From NCBI GenBank assembly GCA_036346225.1, contig JARFIW010001105.1:124001-188000 (forward strand): a stretch of 64,000 nt of DNA. Direction: 5' to 3'. Numbering within the stretch: position 1 is the first letter of the stretch; the number at the start of each line of letters is the position of its first letter. Shown in pieces: positions 34,411-44,440 of this stretch. Origin of the DNA: Platerodrilus igneus. Its lineage: Eukaryota; Arthropoda; Insecta; Coleoptera; Lycidae. A program made the position numbers and the translations under genes. Under the pieces are notes generated by a model, which worked only from the letters and a program-made list of their open reading frames with translations, did not search any database and was not told the DNA's origin.

Positions 34411-35021
34411 TTACATGTGATTTTCCAATGCTCTACCCGAAGGTGCTACATTGGTCAGGAAGCAAGTTTTTTCTACCTGAAAAATTTTGAATTTTGCCGA
34501 ACCCTTGCTGTTCCATGCAAGGTAGAGATTTTTAACGTGGGTGACAACATTACATGTGATTTTCCAATGCTCCACCCGAAGGTACTACATTGGCCAGGAA
34601 GCGAGTTTTTTTTTACCTGAAAAGTTTTGAATTTTGCCGAATCCTTGCTGTTTCAAGCAAGGTAGAGATCTTTAACGTGCGTGTCAACACTCACACACGG
34701 GACCTCCATTTTACCTCTCATCCGAACGAGGGTGTATTTTTGCGAAAAATGCTCGCCTAACATTTTTCAAGCGGACCGTGTCGGGATTCGAACCCGGGAC
34801 CTAGGGCGTAGTAGTCACACACATACCACTACGCCACGGAGCCGCCTTCGTGGGTGACAACACCCATATACGGGACCTCCATTTTACCTTTCATCCGAAC
34901 GAAGACGTATTTTTGTGAAAAATGTTCGCCTATCATTTTTCAAGCGGACCGTGTCGGGATTCGAAACCGGGACCTTGCGCGTAGTAGTCACACGCATACC
35001 AACTACGCCGCGGAGCCACCT
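34411..35021 (-). mobile_element. SINE copy interrupted by another SINE
   Basis: About 298 bp of SINE sequence in two parts (34411-34548 and 34862-35021). The outer target duplication GGAATTATGTGCC is perfect at 34398-34410 and 35022-35034. The head at the right has A- and B-box regions. The 300-bp insertion in its body is the next entry. Confidence 0.92.
34549..34848 (-). mobile_element. SINE nested in SINE, 300 bp
   Basis: Complete copy in the same orientation, bounded by the perfect 13-bp duplication CGTGGGTGACAAC (34536-34548 and 34849-34861), which is itself SINE body sequence. It is younger than its host copy. Confidence 0.93.
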
Positions 35022-35675
35022 GGAATTATGTGCCGCTGTTTTTTATTATCAAAATTAATTTCTTTTGTTATCAAATCTTATCCCAATTTGATTGATATTT
35101 CTGAAGTTTTTGCATGGAGTGGCTCACTTTGACTTGCATACGTTTCTCCGTTTCGCGGGAAAACGTTTATAATACAAGTAATTTAACAAATAACTGCTTT
35201 TTAAAGTAATTTAATTGCTTTTAAAGTTTTCGGTACTTACTTAAATTACTTAAATACTTAAAGTAATTTTAATCTAATTACTCTTTCTTAAAAGTAGTTA
35301 CCTAGAAAAATAATTTCAAATACTTTTCCTTAAACGTAATCTAGGTAGTTTAACTACTTTTGCAAAGTAACTTTTACAACACAGATTATTTATTATATCA
35401 GGTGAAGCAGGTTTTGTATGCATTCCTATGCGTTCGTGCATTTTAATTAAAATTCATTACGTTTTAATTAGTGTTATCATCATCATAATCGGCAAAGCTG
35501 AGCTATACGTGATACGCCTATATAATTAACCCTACTTTCTTGCAATTCAAATATTGAAGAAACCACGAAAAAAGACATTTACGTTATCACTTATATCCGC
35601 TAAAATTCTCATGCAGTCTCTTTGGATGGAAAGGATTTCATGGGATGATCCGATTTTTGTTTCAATTCAAATTAA

Positions 35676-36095
35676 TTGGATCTTTTTCGGCAAAATTGGG
35701 TTGTGTTAAACAATCTTGTAATTCCACGTCATGTTGTCTGTTGCAATCCCATACAGGTGGAGATGCATGAATTCTCAGATGCTTCAGTTCATGCCTACGG
35801 GGCATCTATCTACCTACGTTCGGTTGACACGCAAGATCAAGTTTTTGTTCGGTTTCTGTGTGCAAAGGCTAAGGTTACGCCTGTCACTATTCCACGTTTA
35901 GAGCTTTGTGCAGCCGCGTTGCTGGCGAAGCTTGCTGCTCAAACCACAAAGACCTTAGGCATAGACTTTGCGCGATCTGTTTTTTGGTCCGATTCTACTG
36001 TCGTTCTAGGGTGGCTAAAAACACCGCCTAATCAACTTAAAACTTTTGTTTGCAATAGAGTTGCAGGCATACAAGCCTTTTGTATTAGTAAGTGA
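35676..36095 (+). pseudogene. BEL/Pao RNase H domain
   Basis: Family blocks in order: EFSDASVHAYGASIYLRS, LCAKAKVTP, IPRLELCAAALLAKL, FWSDSTVVLGWLKT and FVCNRVAGIQ. The catalytic Asp (FSDAS), Glu (RLELC) and Asp (WSDST) are kept. The frame ends in unrelated or scrambled sequence from 36096 to about 36310, where the link to integrase has been lost. Confidence 0.9.
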
Positions 36096-36314
36096 TAGTA
36101 ACTAAGTCCTTTATCTGTCTTCACTATATGACAATTTTCAACCCCTATTATACAGTCCATTCACCCTCTCTTGGATTAACCCTATAATTTCATATAGGCG
36201 TTAACAGTCGTAAACTCCTTTCGGGGAGGAACCTAGGTCCTCTCACGTGTGAAGAGATTTCCTTTTCACATACTTGCTTGGTTAAAACATCTTAACTAGA
36301 GTCCTTTCAGGAAG

Positions 36315-37605
36315 AAATAAAATGTTTACAGAAAGGCATTCCGATTCTAAAGCCAAGCTCAGTTTCAAGCTTAACTCCTTTTCTCGACTCTGATGGTGTA
36401 ATACGCGTCGGAGGTCGTCTTCAAAATTCTCAGTTCTCCTTTGAGAAAAAACATCCAATTTTGATTTCAGTAAAACATAGATTTGCTTAGCTTCTTCTTA
36501 TATGTGAACACACTCGCCTGTTGCATGGTGGTGTTCAAGTTCTTTTTTCGCATATGCGAGAACGATATTGGGTAACTGCTGGTCGCAGTCTTGCAAAGAT
36601 TGTTGTCCATAGGCGTCTCCGCTGCTTTCGATTTTTTTCTAAATTAACTAAACCCATTATGGGAAATCTTCCAGCTGATCGAGTCAATTCAACACCACCA
36701 TTTTATGTAGTCAGCATTAACTACGCTGATCCATTTCATATTAAGGATCGTAAAGGCCGGAGTGCTAAAACTTCCAGGTCATATATTTCTTTTTTCATTT
36801 GATTCGCCACCAAGGCTATCCACCTAGAATTAGTCCCTGATATTTCCAGTAATCATTTCTAATGACTTCTCGCAGATTAATTACACGTAGCGGTAAACCT
36901 AGTACCGTTTACTTTGATAATGGTTCAAATTTTATAGGCGCCAATTCAGAACTTCTTGAATTGGGCAATTTCCTTCTTTCTCAACGAACCATTATTCCAG
37001 ATAAGGTAACTGACATGCGCAAAACTTGGTATTTCATTTCTCCTCATTTCGGGGAACTATGGGAGGCGGGTGTAAAATCGTGTATACACCACTTACGTAG
37101 AGTCTTAGGCTATGCCCTTCTTACCTATGAGGAGTTTTCCACCAAGTTGGCACAGGTGGAGGCTGTACTAAATTCTAGACCATTGTCTCCTATTTCTTCT
37201 GATCCCAACGGTCTTCTCCTTTTAACTCCAAGACACTTTCTTATTGGTCGATCCATGACTTCTGCTCCTGATATTTCCTTAAGTTACCTTAAAGAGTCCA
37301 CACTTAATACCTTCTAACGAGTTCAACTTCTTCAGCAACAAATATGGTCACGTTGGAGCAAAGAGTATGTATCCGAACTCCAACAACGACAAAAATGGCG
37401 TTCCAATGACTCCGAACTTCAAGAAGGCACATTGGTGCTAATAAAGGAGGTCAATCTCCCAGTGTTACAGTGGCGTCTTGGGCGCATTGTAAATGTTCAT
37501 ACTGGTGCCGACGGTGTTAATCGCGTTGCGTCAATTAAAACTGATACTGGTCTAGTTCGTCGATCATTTTGCAGGATCTGTCCGCTACCTACTGACAACA
37601 TGTAA
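36315..37605 (+). pseudogene. BEL/Pao integrase and C-terminal domain
   Basis: Segments in changing frames: LTPFLDSDGVIRVGGRL (pre-integrase); HTRLLHGGVQ and RERYWVTAGR with a damaged zinc site (only one Cys of the pair, LRCFRF); INYADPFHI, where the usual Asp is Asn; TKAIHLELV; then from 36862 VYFDNGSNFIGA (second Asp) and GELWEAGVKS (Glu). TAA at 37315-37317 interrupts the frame, which resumes in phase with RVQLLQQQIW and ends at TAA 37603-37605. The last 90 residues match the DUF5641 tail of Pao elements. Confidence 0.9.
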
Positions 37606-37734
37606 ATATATTTTAATGTTCTAAGCTTCATTATTGTTCTATACTTGTTCATACTATGTCTATTGTACTTTTAAACTGATGTATTTAAACAATTGTTAGT
37701 TTATTGAAAGTTAGAGCTTTCAGCGCCGGAGACA

Positions 37735-38045
37735 TGTTGGGAATTTATAAAATTACTACGAAGTGAAGTTACTTCGCGTTTGTGCCGAGAACTACTTCTG
37801 TGGCGGAGGCGCTGATGTTTTATTGCGTGCTTTGATTCCAGAATTTATTCGTGCTTAAGATGTCTGAGGGGTCAGCTCGTAACAGCTCGTACCCATTCAT
37901 TCTAATGTATTTTACTTAAATTTTCAATTATATTTAGTTATAATAAATGTATCCCACGTTAAAGTATTCTTTACATTTCTATCTTAGCAAGAAACAAGTT
38001 TTCAGTTTTATTGTTAAGTTGGTCCTAAGAGTTATACTACAATAC
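37735..38045 (+). repeat. Probable BEL/Pao 3' LTR
   Basis: Starts TGTTGGGAAT after a short purine tract and contains a TATAATAAAT promoter-like motif near 37938. The end is a guess, because no 5' LTR is in the window to compare. Confidence 0.5.
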
Positions 38046-38049
38046 ATGT

Positions 38050-39139
38050 ACAGCAGATTCGCATAGAAGATGTACAAATATACAAACATATCCCAAACAT
38101 ATCGGTCATTTGACTAGTTTTTAAAAATTTTGTCTAGCAATGCCATCTATACTATCACGTCGGGGACTTGTAAAAGTTACCGATAATTAGTTACCTACAT
38201 TCGAGTATAGGGGCGTATGAGTTACATTTTGTACATATTCATATACCATGATTTGTGTATATTTTCGAACCTTTATTGGTTGTTTTGCTGAGAGAAATGG
38301 TCCAATCTGAAGAGCTGCAATAACAGCGAAACTGGTCACGGGAATTTTGTCTTTTCAAAATAACCAACAATTTATATTAATTTTCGTCCACTATGCTCGA
38401 ATTACTTTTATAATGCCGGAGAAAATTATTTATGAAAAAAGTAACAGTAAAACGACTTAAAGGCAACATTTTGTACTTTTTGTTGTAAGAAGTGTATTTA
38501 CAATTTATAACTTTGATTATTTGAAGAAATATAAATAGTGCCTTCAATGATAAGTTTAATTATGTGACTTTCTTTTCAGAGTCAACTCTGACAACTTTTG
38601 ATACGTTCTGTTTTGGAAAATATTTGTAGTTACAATTATAAATCTGAGAAGCTTCAGAATGCATTTTTTTTATTGGTTTTCCAACTTAATCACAATTACT
38701 CTGCTGAAATGAACATGCTAGAATTATTTGATAAAGGCAAGTTACGGTTCTACCTATACCGATTCTAGGAAACATCGGACTGCCGTTTTGTAGTTAGAGA
38801 TCATAAGTTAATTGTTAGAGGGTTTTCGCATCTCCCATCAGTTAAATTCATTTTTATTCATGTTTAAACATGCGGTAGCGACCTGTTTTCTTCTGAAATT
38901 TTAAATTACCATATTCAACTCATGCTCAAACTCATCCTCTTCCATGAATTAAACCTCAAGTTAGCCGCTAGTGGGCAGATAACATAGAACTTGCGTCCAA
39001 TTTTTGTTTTACCGGAGCTACACGTGTGGAGAATGTACTAATGTTTTACTGCCGCCCAACACCAGAACCCACTTATTGTTCCAGACTGACTTCAAGCACC
39101 TTGTAATAGTATCAAGCTGGTTACTGTTTTTATTTTTAG
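38050..39139. other. Non-coding DNA upstream of the FLVCR-like exon
   Basis: No gene or repeat ends recognised. It ends in a pyrimidine tract and AG (TTTTTATTTTTAG) at 39139, the splice acceptor of the next exon. Confidence 0.5.
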
Positions 39140-39423
39140 GAAATGTATCCAATGAGTTAGGACAATTGAACAAGTTAATTCCAAATTCAAAGAAGTCCAA
39201 ATTCAAACACTTCCGTGTATATAATATACGATGGTTTATGTTATATTTGCAAATAATGTGTGGCGCATGCTTGGCCATACATTTCTTACAGTACTCAATT
39301 ATTGCCCATATAACTGTCGATTTTTATGGAGTTTCATACGAAGCAGTCGATTGGAGCGCAATGTTGTTTTTATTGATTTATATACCGACCATTTTTCCAA
39401 TTATGCACATTATGAATAAAATT
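39140..39423 (+). CDS. FLVCR-like transporter, exon with TM1-TM2
   Basis: Bounded by acceptor TTTTTATTTTTAG and donor ATT/GTAAGT. Encodes a polar N-terminus (SKKSKFKHFRVYNIRW), a first membrane helix ending FLQYSIIAHITVDFYGVS, then AVDWSAMLFLLIYIPTIFP. This pattern is characteristic of FLVCR1/FLVCR2, major-facilitator proteins implicated in heme and choline export or uptake at the plasma membrane. It enters in phase 1, matching the candidate exon at 12385. The TTG-initiated extension upstream of 39140 is intron by splice signals and lacks family similarity. Confidence 0.85.
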
Positions 39424-39468
39424 GTAAGTACAATAATACGTTTTTGTGATGATTAAATGAACTTGCAG

Positions 39469-39693
39469 GACATGCGTACATCAGTTTTGATATCGATGAC
39501 TGGTACTTGTGCAGCCGCTTGGATAAAGGTGGGTTCAGTTGCACCCGACAGATACTGGGTCGTTATTTTAGGACAAATAGTAGTTTGCACATGTCAAGGA
39601 TTTATAATGGTCATTCCGTCTCGGTTTGCTGTTGCTTGGTTTGGAAAAAACCAAATCGCACTGGCGTGTGGTTTAGGAATACTAGGCATCCAG
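39469..39693 (+). CDS. FLVCR-like transporter, exon with TM3-TM5
   Basis: Preceded by a 45-nt intron (39424-39468) and ended at CAG/GTAAGT. Encodes MRTSVLISMTGTCAAAWIKV, then GSVAPDRYWVVILGQ, FIMVIPSRFAVAWFG and ALACGLGILGIQ. The G-AWIK-G-S and Q-F-----PSR-A--WFG blocks are diagnostic of the FLVCR family. The frame is clean and in phase with its neighbours. Confidence 0.88.
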
Positions 39694-39736
39694 GTAAGTA
39701 CCTACTATTTTGACGTACCGTATCACTGATTTGTAG

Positions 39737-39878
39737 ATTGGAACTGCTATCGGTTGCATAGTACCAACAATAGTAGTAAAACCGTCAAAAATTCAAGCTG
39801 ATGTTACTTATGACTTCTATGTACTAAATATTGGATTTGCCATTGTATGTACGGTATCACTTCTATTAACGTTTTTGT
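39737..39878 (+). CDS. FLVCR-like transporter, exon with TM6
   Basis: Follows a 43-nt intron (39694-39736). Encodes IGTAIGCIVPTIVV and then, after a short loop, the helix YVLNIGFAIVCTVSLLLTFL. Donor T/GTAAGT at 39879. After this point FLVCR proteins normally have a cytosolic loop with a KP-PPS motif and six more helices, which are not found in the next several kilobases. Confidence 0.85.
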
Positions 39879-40018
39879 GTAAGTATAAACGGTATACAAA
39901 TAGTCTAGTTAGGTAGCTCTGGCGACATTAATGTGTTTCATTTTGTAGAAGTATACCCATTGGACACTAATTCACAAGGCAAATGTCGTCTCTTTATACA
40001 AACCTCGTCCATCTTCAG

Positions 40019-40068
40019 TTGGTCCATCTAATTACGTAGTTCTAAAGACATCATGTATCGTGTCGTAA
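40019..40068 (+). CDS. Possible last exon of a truncated FLVCR-like protein
   Basis: If the acceptor CGTCCATCTTCAG at 40018 is used, the frame stays open for 16 codons (FGPSNYVVLKTSCIVS) and stops at TAA 40066-40068. The nearer acceptor at 39948 would give an immediate stop across the junction. With the candidate first exon the spliced CDS would total 741 nt, a whole number of codons (246 residues, six helices, about half the family length). Equally, the gene may be a 3'-truncated pseudogene. Confidence 0.35.
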
Positions 40069-40319
40069 ACGTACGAATAATAAGCATTTTAATTGGCGAA
40101 ATACACTTCATTCTTTTTTATAAAAATAAGTACAATTCACCTTGTGCTGTGGAGATAACCAGTCCGTGAGGTGAGCAAATATTTTCAAGCAACATTAGTT
40201 AATTGGATGTTGGAAGTAGGTAGTTTGTAACAGTTCGACCGCCACATTTCCACCAGCATCCACATTTCCACACACATCTTGACCAAAAAGTTTTCTTCGA
40301 CTAACCATTTTCGTCTTTT

Positions 40320-41330
40320 AAGATAAATCTATTTTGTTTGGTATCAATTAATATTAGATTTTTCTCAGCTACCCGAATTTCTAAGAATTTTTTAAATTGC
40401 ATTATCTTCCGGGGAGCTACTCCAATTTTAAGATTTTTTGCTGCTAGCGATTTCTGACCGTTCTTATAAATCTTTTAGTCATGCGACACATCAAATTAGT
40501 CTAAAATTTTACGCAGAATCTGAATCTGTAAACAGATTTAATATAGGGCCACCTCTTACAAATTTAAAACCCCTATAAAGACCCGAACCTTTCAATTTTT
40601 TTTCTTGTTTATTTAGCGAACATATAATAGATTATTTTAGTTTCTTTTAAGATAAATCTATCTTGTTTAGCTCATCTTCGAGATACATCTATCTTGTTTG
40701 GTGTCAATTAGTATTAGATTTTTCTCAGCTATCCAAATTTCTTGGATTTTTTTAAATAACATCATCCCCAGGGAGCTACCCTCATTTTAAGACTTTTTGC
40801 TGGTAGCGATTTTTGGCCGTCCGCATAAATTTTTTAACCATGCGACACATCAAATTAGTCTAAAAGTTCACTCAGAATCCAAATCTGTAAACAGATTTAA
40901 TATAGGGCCACCTCTTACAAAGTTACACCCCTATAAAGACCCGAACCTTTCAATTTTTTTGCTTGTTTATTTAGCGAACATATAATAGATTATTTTAGTT
41001 TCTTTTAAGATAAATCTATCTTGTTTAGCTCATCTTCGAGATACATCTATCTTGTTTGGTGTCAATTAGTATTAGATTTTTCTCAGCTATCCAAATTTCT
41101 TGGATTTTTTTAAATAACATCATCCCCAGGGAGCTACCCTCATTTTAAGACTTTTTGCTGGTAGCGATTTTTGGCCGTCCGCATAAATTTTTTAACCATG
41201 CCACACATCAAATTAGTCTAGAATTTTACGCAGAATCTAAATATGCAAACGGATTTTAAATAGGACCGCTTCTTACAAAGTTACACTTTAAAGCTCCCAA
41301 CCTCTAAATTTTTGCTCATCTATGACATAT
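40320..41330. repeat. 360-bp tandem repeat, three units
   Basis: ATTAGATTTTTCTCAGCT recurs at spacings of 360 and 358 bp (ending 40370, 40730 and 41088). Units 2 and 3 are nearly identical, unit 1 more diverged. Related to the tail of repeat R (13440-13800, 24000-24350). Confidence 0.88.
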
Positions 41331-42046
41331 GCTTTAACCAACCATTCCTGAAAATCTAAAACCGTGGGAATTTTAGAAATGAACCTTTTATAAGCCATAA
41401 GTGTTTAATATTTAAAACCATTTTCAAATAGTAATGTTCTGTTTTTAGAATAATGTAAAACATTCCCATGTAATGTCTTTTTAATATATAAATGGGAAGA
41501 TTGAGTTTAACGCCATCGTCGCCCGAATTACATGAGAAAGCGGTATATATTTTTTTCTAATGGTAATCCTTGACTACGTATTTAGGGAAATACAAACACT
41601 GTAGTTAAAGCACTAGCAATCACCGACACTTTCTATTAATTATTTTATTGACCACATGTTTTGAAAAATACAGGAAATATGTGTCTAGTTTGTTTTAAAT
41701 ACATGACGACGTCAGTTTTGTAAAGTATTTGGAAGTGAAACTCGAATATTCCTAGGAAACGAGTAATTGTATTTACTAGAATTAAAAATTGTTTTCGGCA
41801 TCACTGCTCATTTTGAAAAAATTCCCATTCAACTTTCCATACTATTAACCACATATTTCGTAACGCTAAAAGGAATACAGTTATCGGTTACACCACTTTA
41901 AACCTAAAAATAAAAAAACCAAGACAGTTTAATACGTTTATTAATAATTTTTGCTTAATGTTGGCGATACAAATATGTAAAACAAACTTTATCAAGAAAT
42001 ATTATGTTTTTAATAAAATATATATACATGTATTGATAACATCTAT
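41331..42046. other. Non-coding AT-rich DNA
   Basis: No recognisable feature between the 360-bp tandem array and the minus-strand ORF cluster. Confidence 0.4.
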
Positions 42047-42348
42047 AAACCACTGTGGTAACCAGAGTCTGACAAATCTGGGATAGCCAAATTTCTAAAC
42101 ATCTGCGCAAGCGATTGCCTTGCAGTCGCATCTTTTAAGTATTGAATGGGCTAACATTCAATAATTTCCAACACTGTCAAGTAATTTACATTGCTGCAAT
42201 CATTAGACAGAGAAATACTGGCACGGCTCTCTTCCTCTAATAACGTTTGAACGCTTTCTTTGTAAGTCGTATTTCCACATACATTTTTTATATCACCTAC
42301 AAATTTTTCATACAATTCTGAAAAATTTCTACACTTCAACTTAGCCAT
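42047..42348 (-). CDS. Unidentified ORF, 65 residues plus 34 after an in-frame TAG
   Basis: ATG 42346-42348 opens a frame rich in charged residues (FSELYEKFVGDIKN, then LLEEESRASIS) to TAG at 42151-42153. The same frame then continues with normal composition for 34 codons (QYLKDATARQSLAQMF, then DLSDSGYHSGL) to a second TAG at 42047-42049. The end contains DSGYHS, which fits the DSGxxS phosphodegron pattern. The continuity suggests that the first TAG is a mutation, a sequencing error or readthrough. I recognise no domain. It lies 43 bp downstream of the next ORF on the same strand. Confidence 0.4.
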
Positions 42349-42391
42349 TTTAAAACATTAATTTTCGCAAATTTAATAGCTTGATGCACTC

Positions 42392-42926
42392 CTACGCAGG
42401 TAGCACAATAACATTCTGATTATTTGTAATTTCCACATTATATAAATTCTCCTCTTCAAAATTGTTCAACAGCCATATACTTCTATTAAAGGCTGTGGTC
42501 AGCTGCAATTTGAAAACTTGATCCAATTGTATGTCAACAACGTCGTCTCCAGTAGTCCAGCCATTTAATCTAACTTGTTTTGAGTCGAGCAAATTGGTGA
42601 ATTTGAAATTCCACTTGAAAAGTACACAATTTCTTCCAATCGAAGTATGAGAATGTTATCGTAGAATCTGCACACATACCACTACAGCAAATAACTTGGA
42701 TGGCAGGTTGAAGACCACCATATAAATCAAAACCAACTTCTATTATATGGTGGTGAGAATTTGGTGGAAATTCGCCTAACCTATAGGTTGTGTTACCAAC
42801 TAGTTGGTTGATATTTAATTGTGGTACTCGCACATCACTTGTAACGTCAACACAAGAGAAATCAATCTTTAACTTGTAATTTTGATCAAACTCGACGATA
42901 CTTTGACGACTAGTGCACTGGAACAT
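42392..42926 (-). pseudogene. Unidentified ORF, about 178 residues, with one probable frameshift
   Basis: From ATG 42924-42926 (preceded by GGCATAAAAGGCG, a possible TATA-like element) one frame runs through MFQCTSRQSIVEFD, RLGEFPPNSHHHIIEV and CSGMCADSTITFSYFDW. It stops soon after. The second frame (42392-42592 and some way upstream) carries QVRLNGWTTGDDVV and AFNRSIWLLNNFEEEN. The two frames differ by one base at a TTTT run near 42640, so a single inserted T would explain the split. Beta-rich appearance, family unknown. An open extension runs upstream to 42998. Confidence 0.45.
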
Positions 42927-43104
42927 GGCTCCCTCGCCTTTTATGCCGATGGTCGAGCGTGCGCAGCTCCTTATTATGTTAATTGGCGTTATATGCAAGT
43001 CTTGACTGGAAAAGTGACGCTTATAATTGTTTTGTAGTGGGTTTTACCTGTTAGTATTTAACCACAAACACCATTTTTAGAATTCTTATAAAAAAATTAC
43101 TCTT

Positions 43105-43260
43105 AGTAGTATTTTTAATATAACTCCGTCGTGTAAGATATCAATTATTATTGTGTTTTTTCTCAGGTTCTCAAATCCTTTGGAGTTTTTTTCAAATCGG
43201 ACGACCCCTTACTGATTTATAGATCAACCTTTTACAAACCATATGGGGTTTAGAATACGG
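43105..43260. repeat. Fragment related to repeat R tail
   Basis: CGTGTAAGATATCAATTATT, then TTTTCTCAG, CAAATCGGACGACCCCTTAC and TTATAGATCAACC parallel 13560-13680 and 24110-24240. Confidence 0.6.
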
Positions 43261-44212
43261 AACTCTGGAAAACGAATTTTCCTAGTAGATCCTGATTAAT
43301 TTAGCCTCCTGGGGGAATGGAGTTCCTTTTACAACCATTCTAACCTATATTCTAAACAAAGAAAACAAGCACTATCTTCTCACTATGTCACAGATTTTTA
43401 TTTTACTGCAATCGTCATAACAATATCCCTTTAAACATGTATACACAAAAGCTAAATTATGTAAACAACCCCAGTTTTAATTTGTCATATCATTATCCCT
43501 GCAAACGAATACACATAAAATTTTAAATCGCACAAATAGACTCAATTTCTATTTATAATAACATTAAACTAACCAACTAAAGTAACGTAATCACGTTCTT
43601 AACCTTTTAAATTAAATTTCAAAATCTAGTGCTTTATATGGAATAAAGTAAACACTATATCCTAAAACTATGGTGGAGGTTTTATACTTTCTTCGCCGTC
43701 TATCCTACCAATATCAATTCACAAATGCTCCAATATGCAAATATTGAATATAATAACTTACAGTTTTGAGCTTTTCTTAGGTTGTTTTAGAAAAACCTTC
43801 ATGAACTAGACTTGAGCTCGCAATGTGAAATGTAATAGGATTCTAACTATATTGTTGAAAACAATATTGTTCAACCTGCTTTTGTTCGTGGGGGCCGCGG
43901 ACAACACCACGTTGGAATCACTTTAGTTTAACTTCTAGCCAAATTTGTTCCTTTGACAACCCCTAGAAATAGATTACTTGCAATATACTTTCTGTTCACC
44001 GGTTCACGAATAATTAATTCTTTTTTTCGTCATTCTCTAGCTCTCATTCTCCTCCCCAATTTCTATGTTTTCAAGGGACATATCATTGTATTAGGGTAAT
44101 TCTTATTGAGCTTACATTTGATTCCGTGGAAAATACGTATTTCCCTGTTGTTTGGTCATATTATCATCGCATATTTATTCTTATCCTATATCTTCAGCAG
44201 TCTGTAAGATGT
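43261..44212. other. Non-coding DNA
   Basis: No gene or recognised repeat. Confidence 0.4.
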
Positions 44213-44440
44213 TGCACTGAAAACCTTATACATTATGTTATTATTGTGTATGGTGATACCGTCTGCAACATTATGTTTGTGAATTTCACTTAGATCATCG
44301 GATGTATCCAGGTGATTTAATTATAGTGTGACAAAGTTACTTTTATCTTATCTGGTTACAATTTAACCGTAGCTACAATAATTTCCATGTAACTTTAAAA
44401 TTGTGATATATATATATATAATATATCTATATATATATAT
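44213..44440. repeat. Foldback arm Y-X next to LTR A
   Basis: Segment Y (44213-44275) recurs inverted at 54571-54633. Segment X (44352-44402) recurs inverted at 46856-46906. A (TA)n tract (44406-44440) follows X. Together they look like one arm of a foldback element with a (TA)n centre, into which the LTR elements inserted. Confidence 0.75.

Larger units (their letters stand above)
35640..38050 (+). mobile_element. BEL/Pao retrotransposon, 3' half
   Basis: RNase H, integrase and a DUF5641-like C-terminus in order, followed by a probable 3' LTR starting TGTTGGGAAT at 37735, directly after the purine-rich GCCGGAGACA. Gag, protease and RT are missing, so the element is 5'-truncated. The right end of the LTR is uncertain. 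Confidence 0.88.

Noticed and set aside
39004..39139. N-terminal extension of the FLVCR-like exon from a TTG codon
   Set aside because: It has no ATG, its sequence is unlike the family and a strong splice acceptor lies at 39139.
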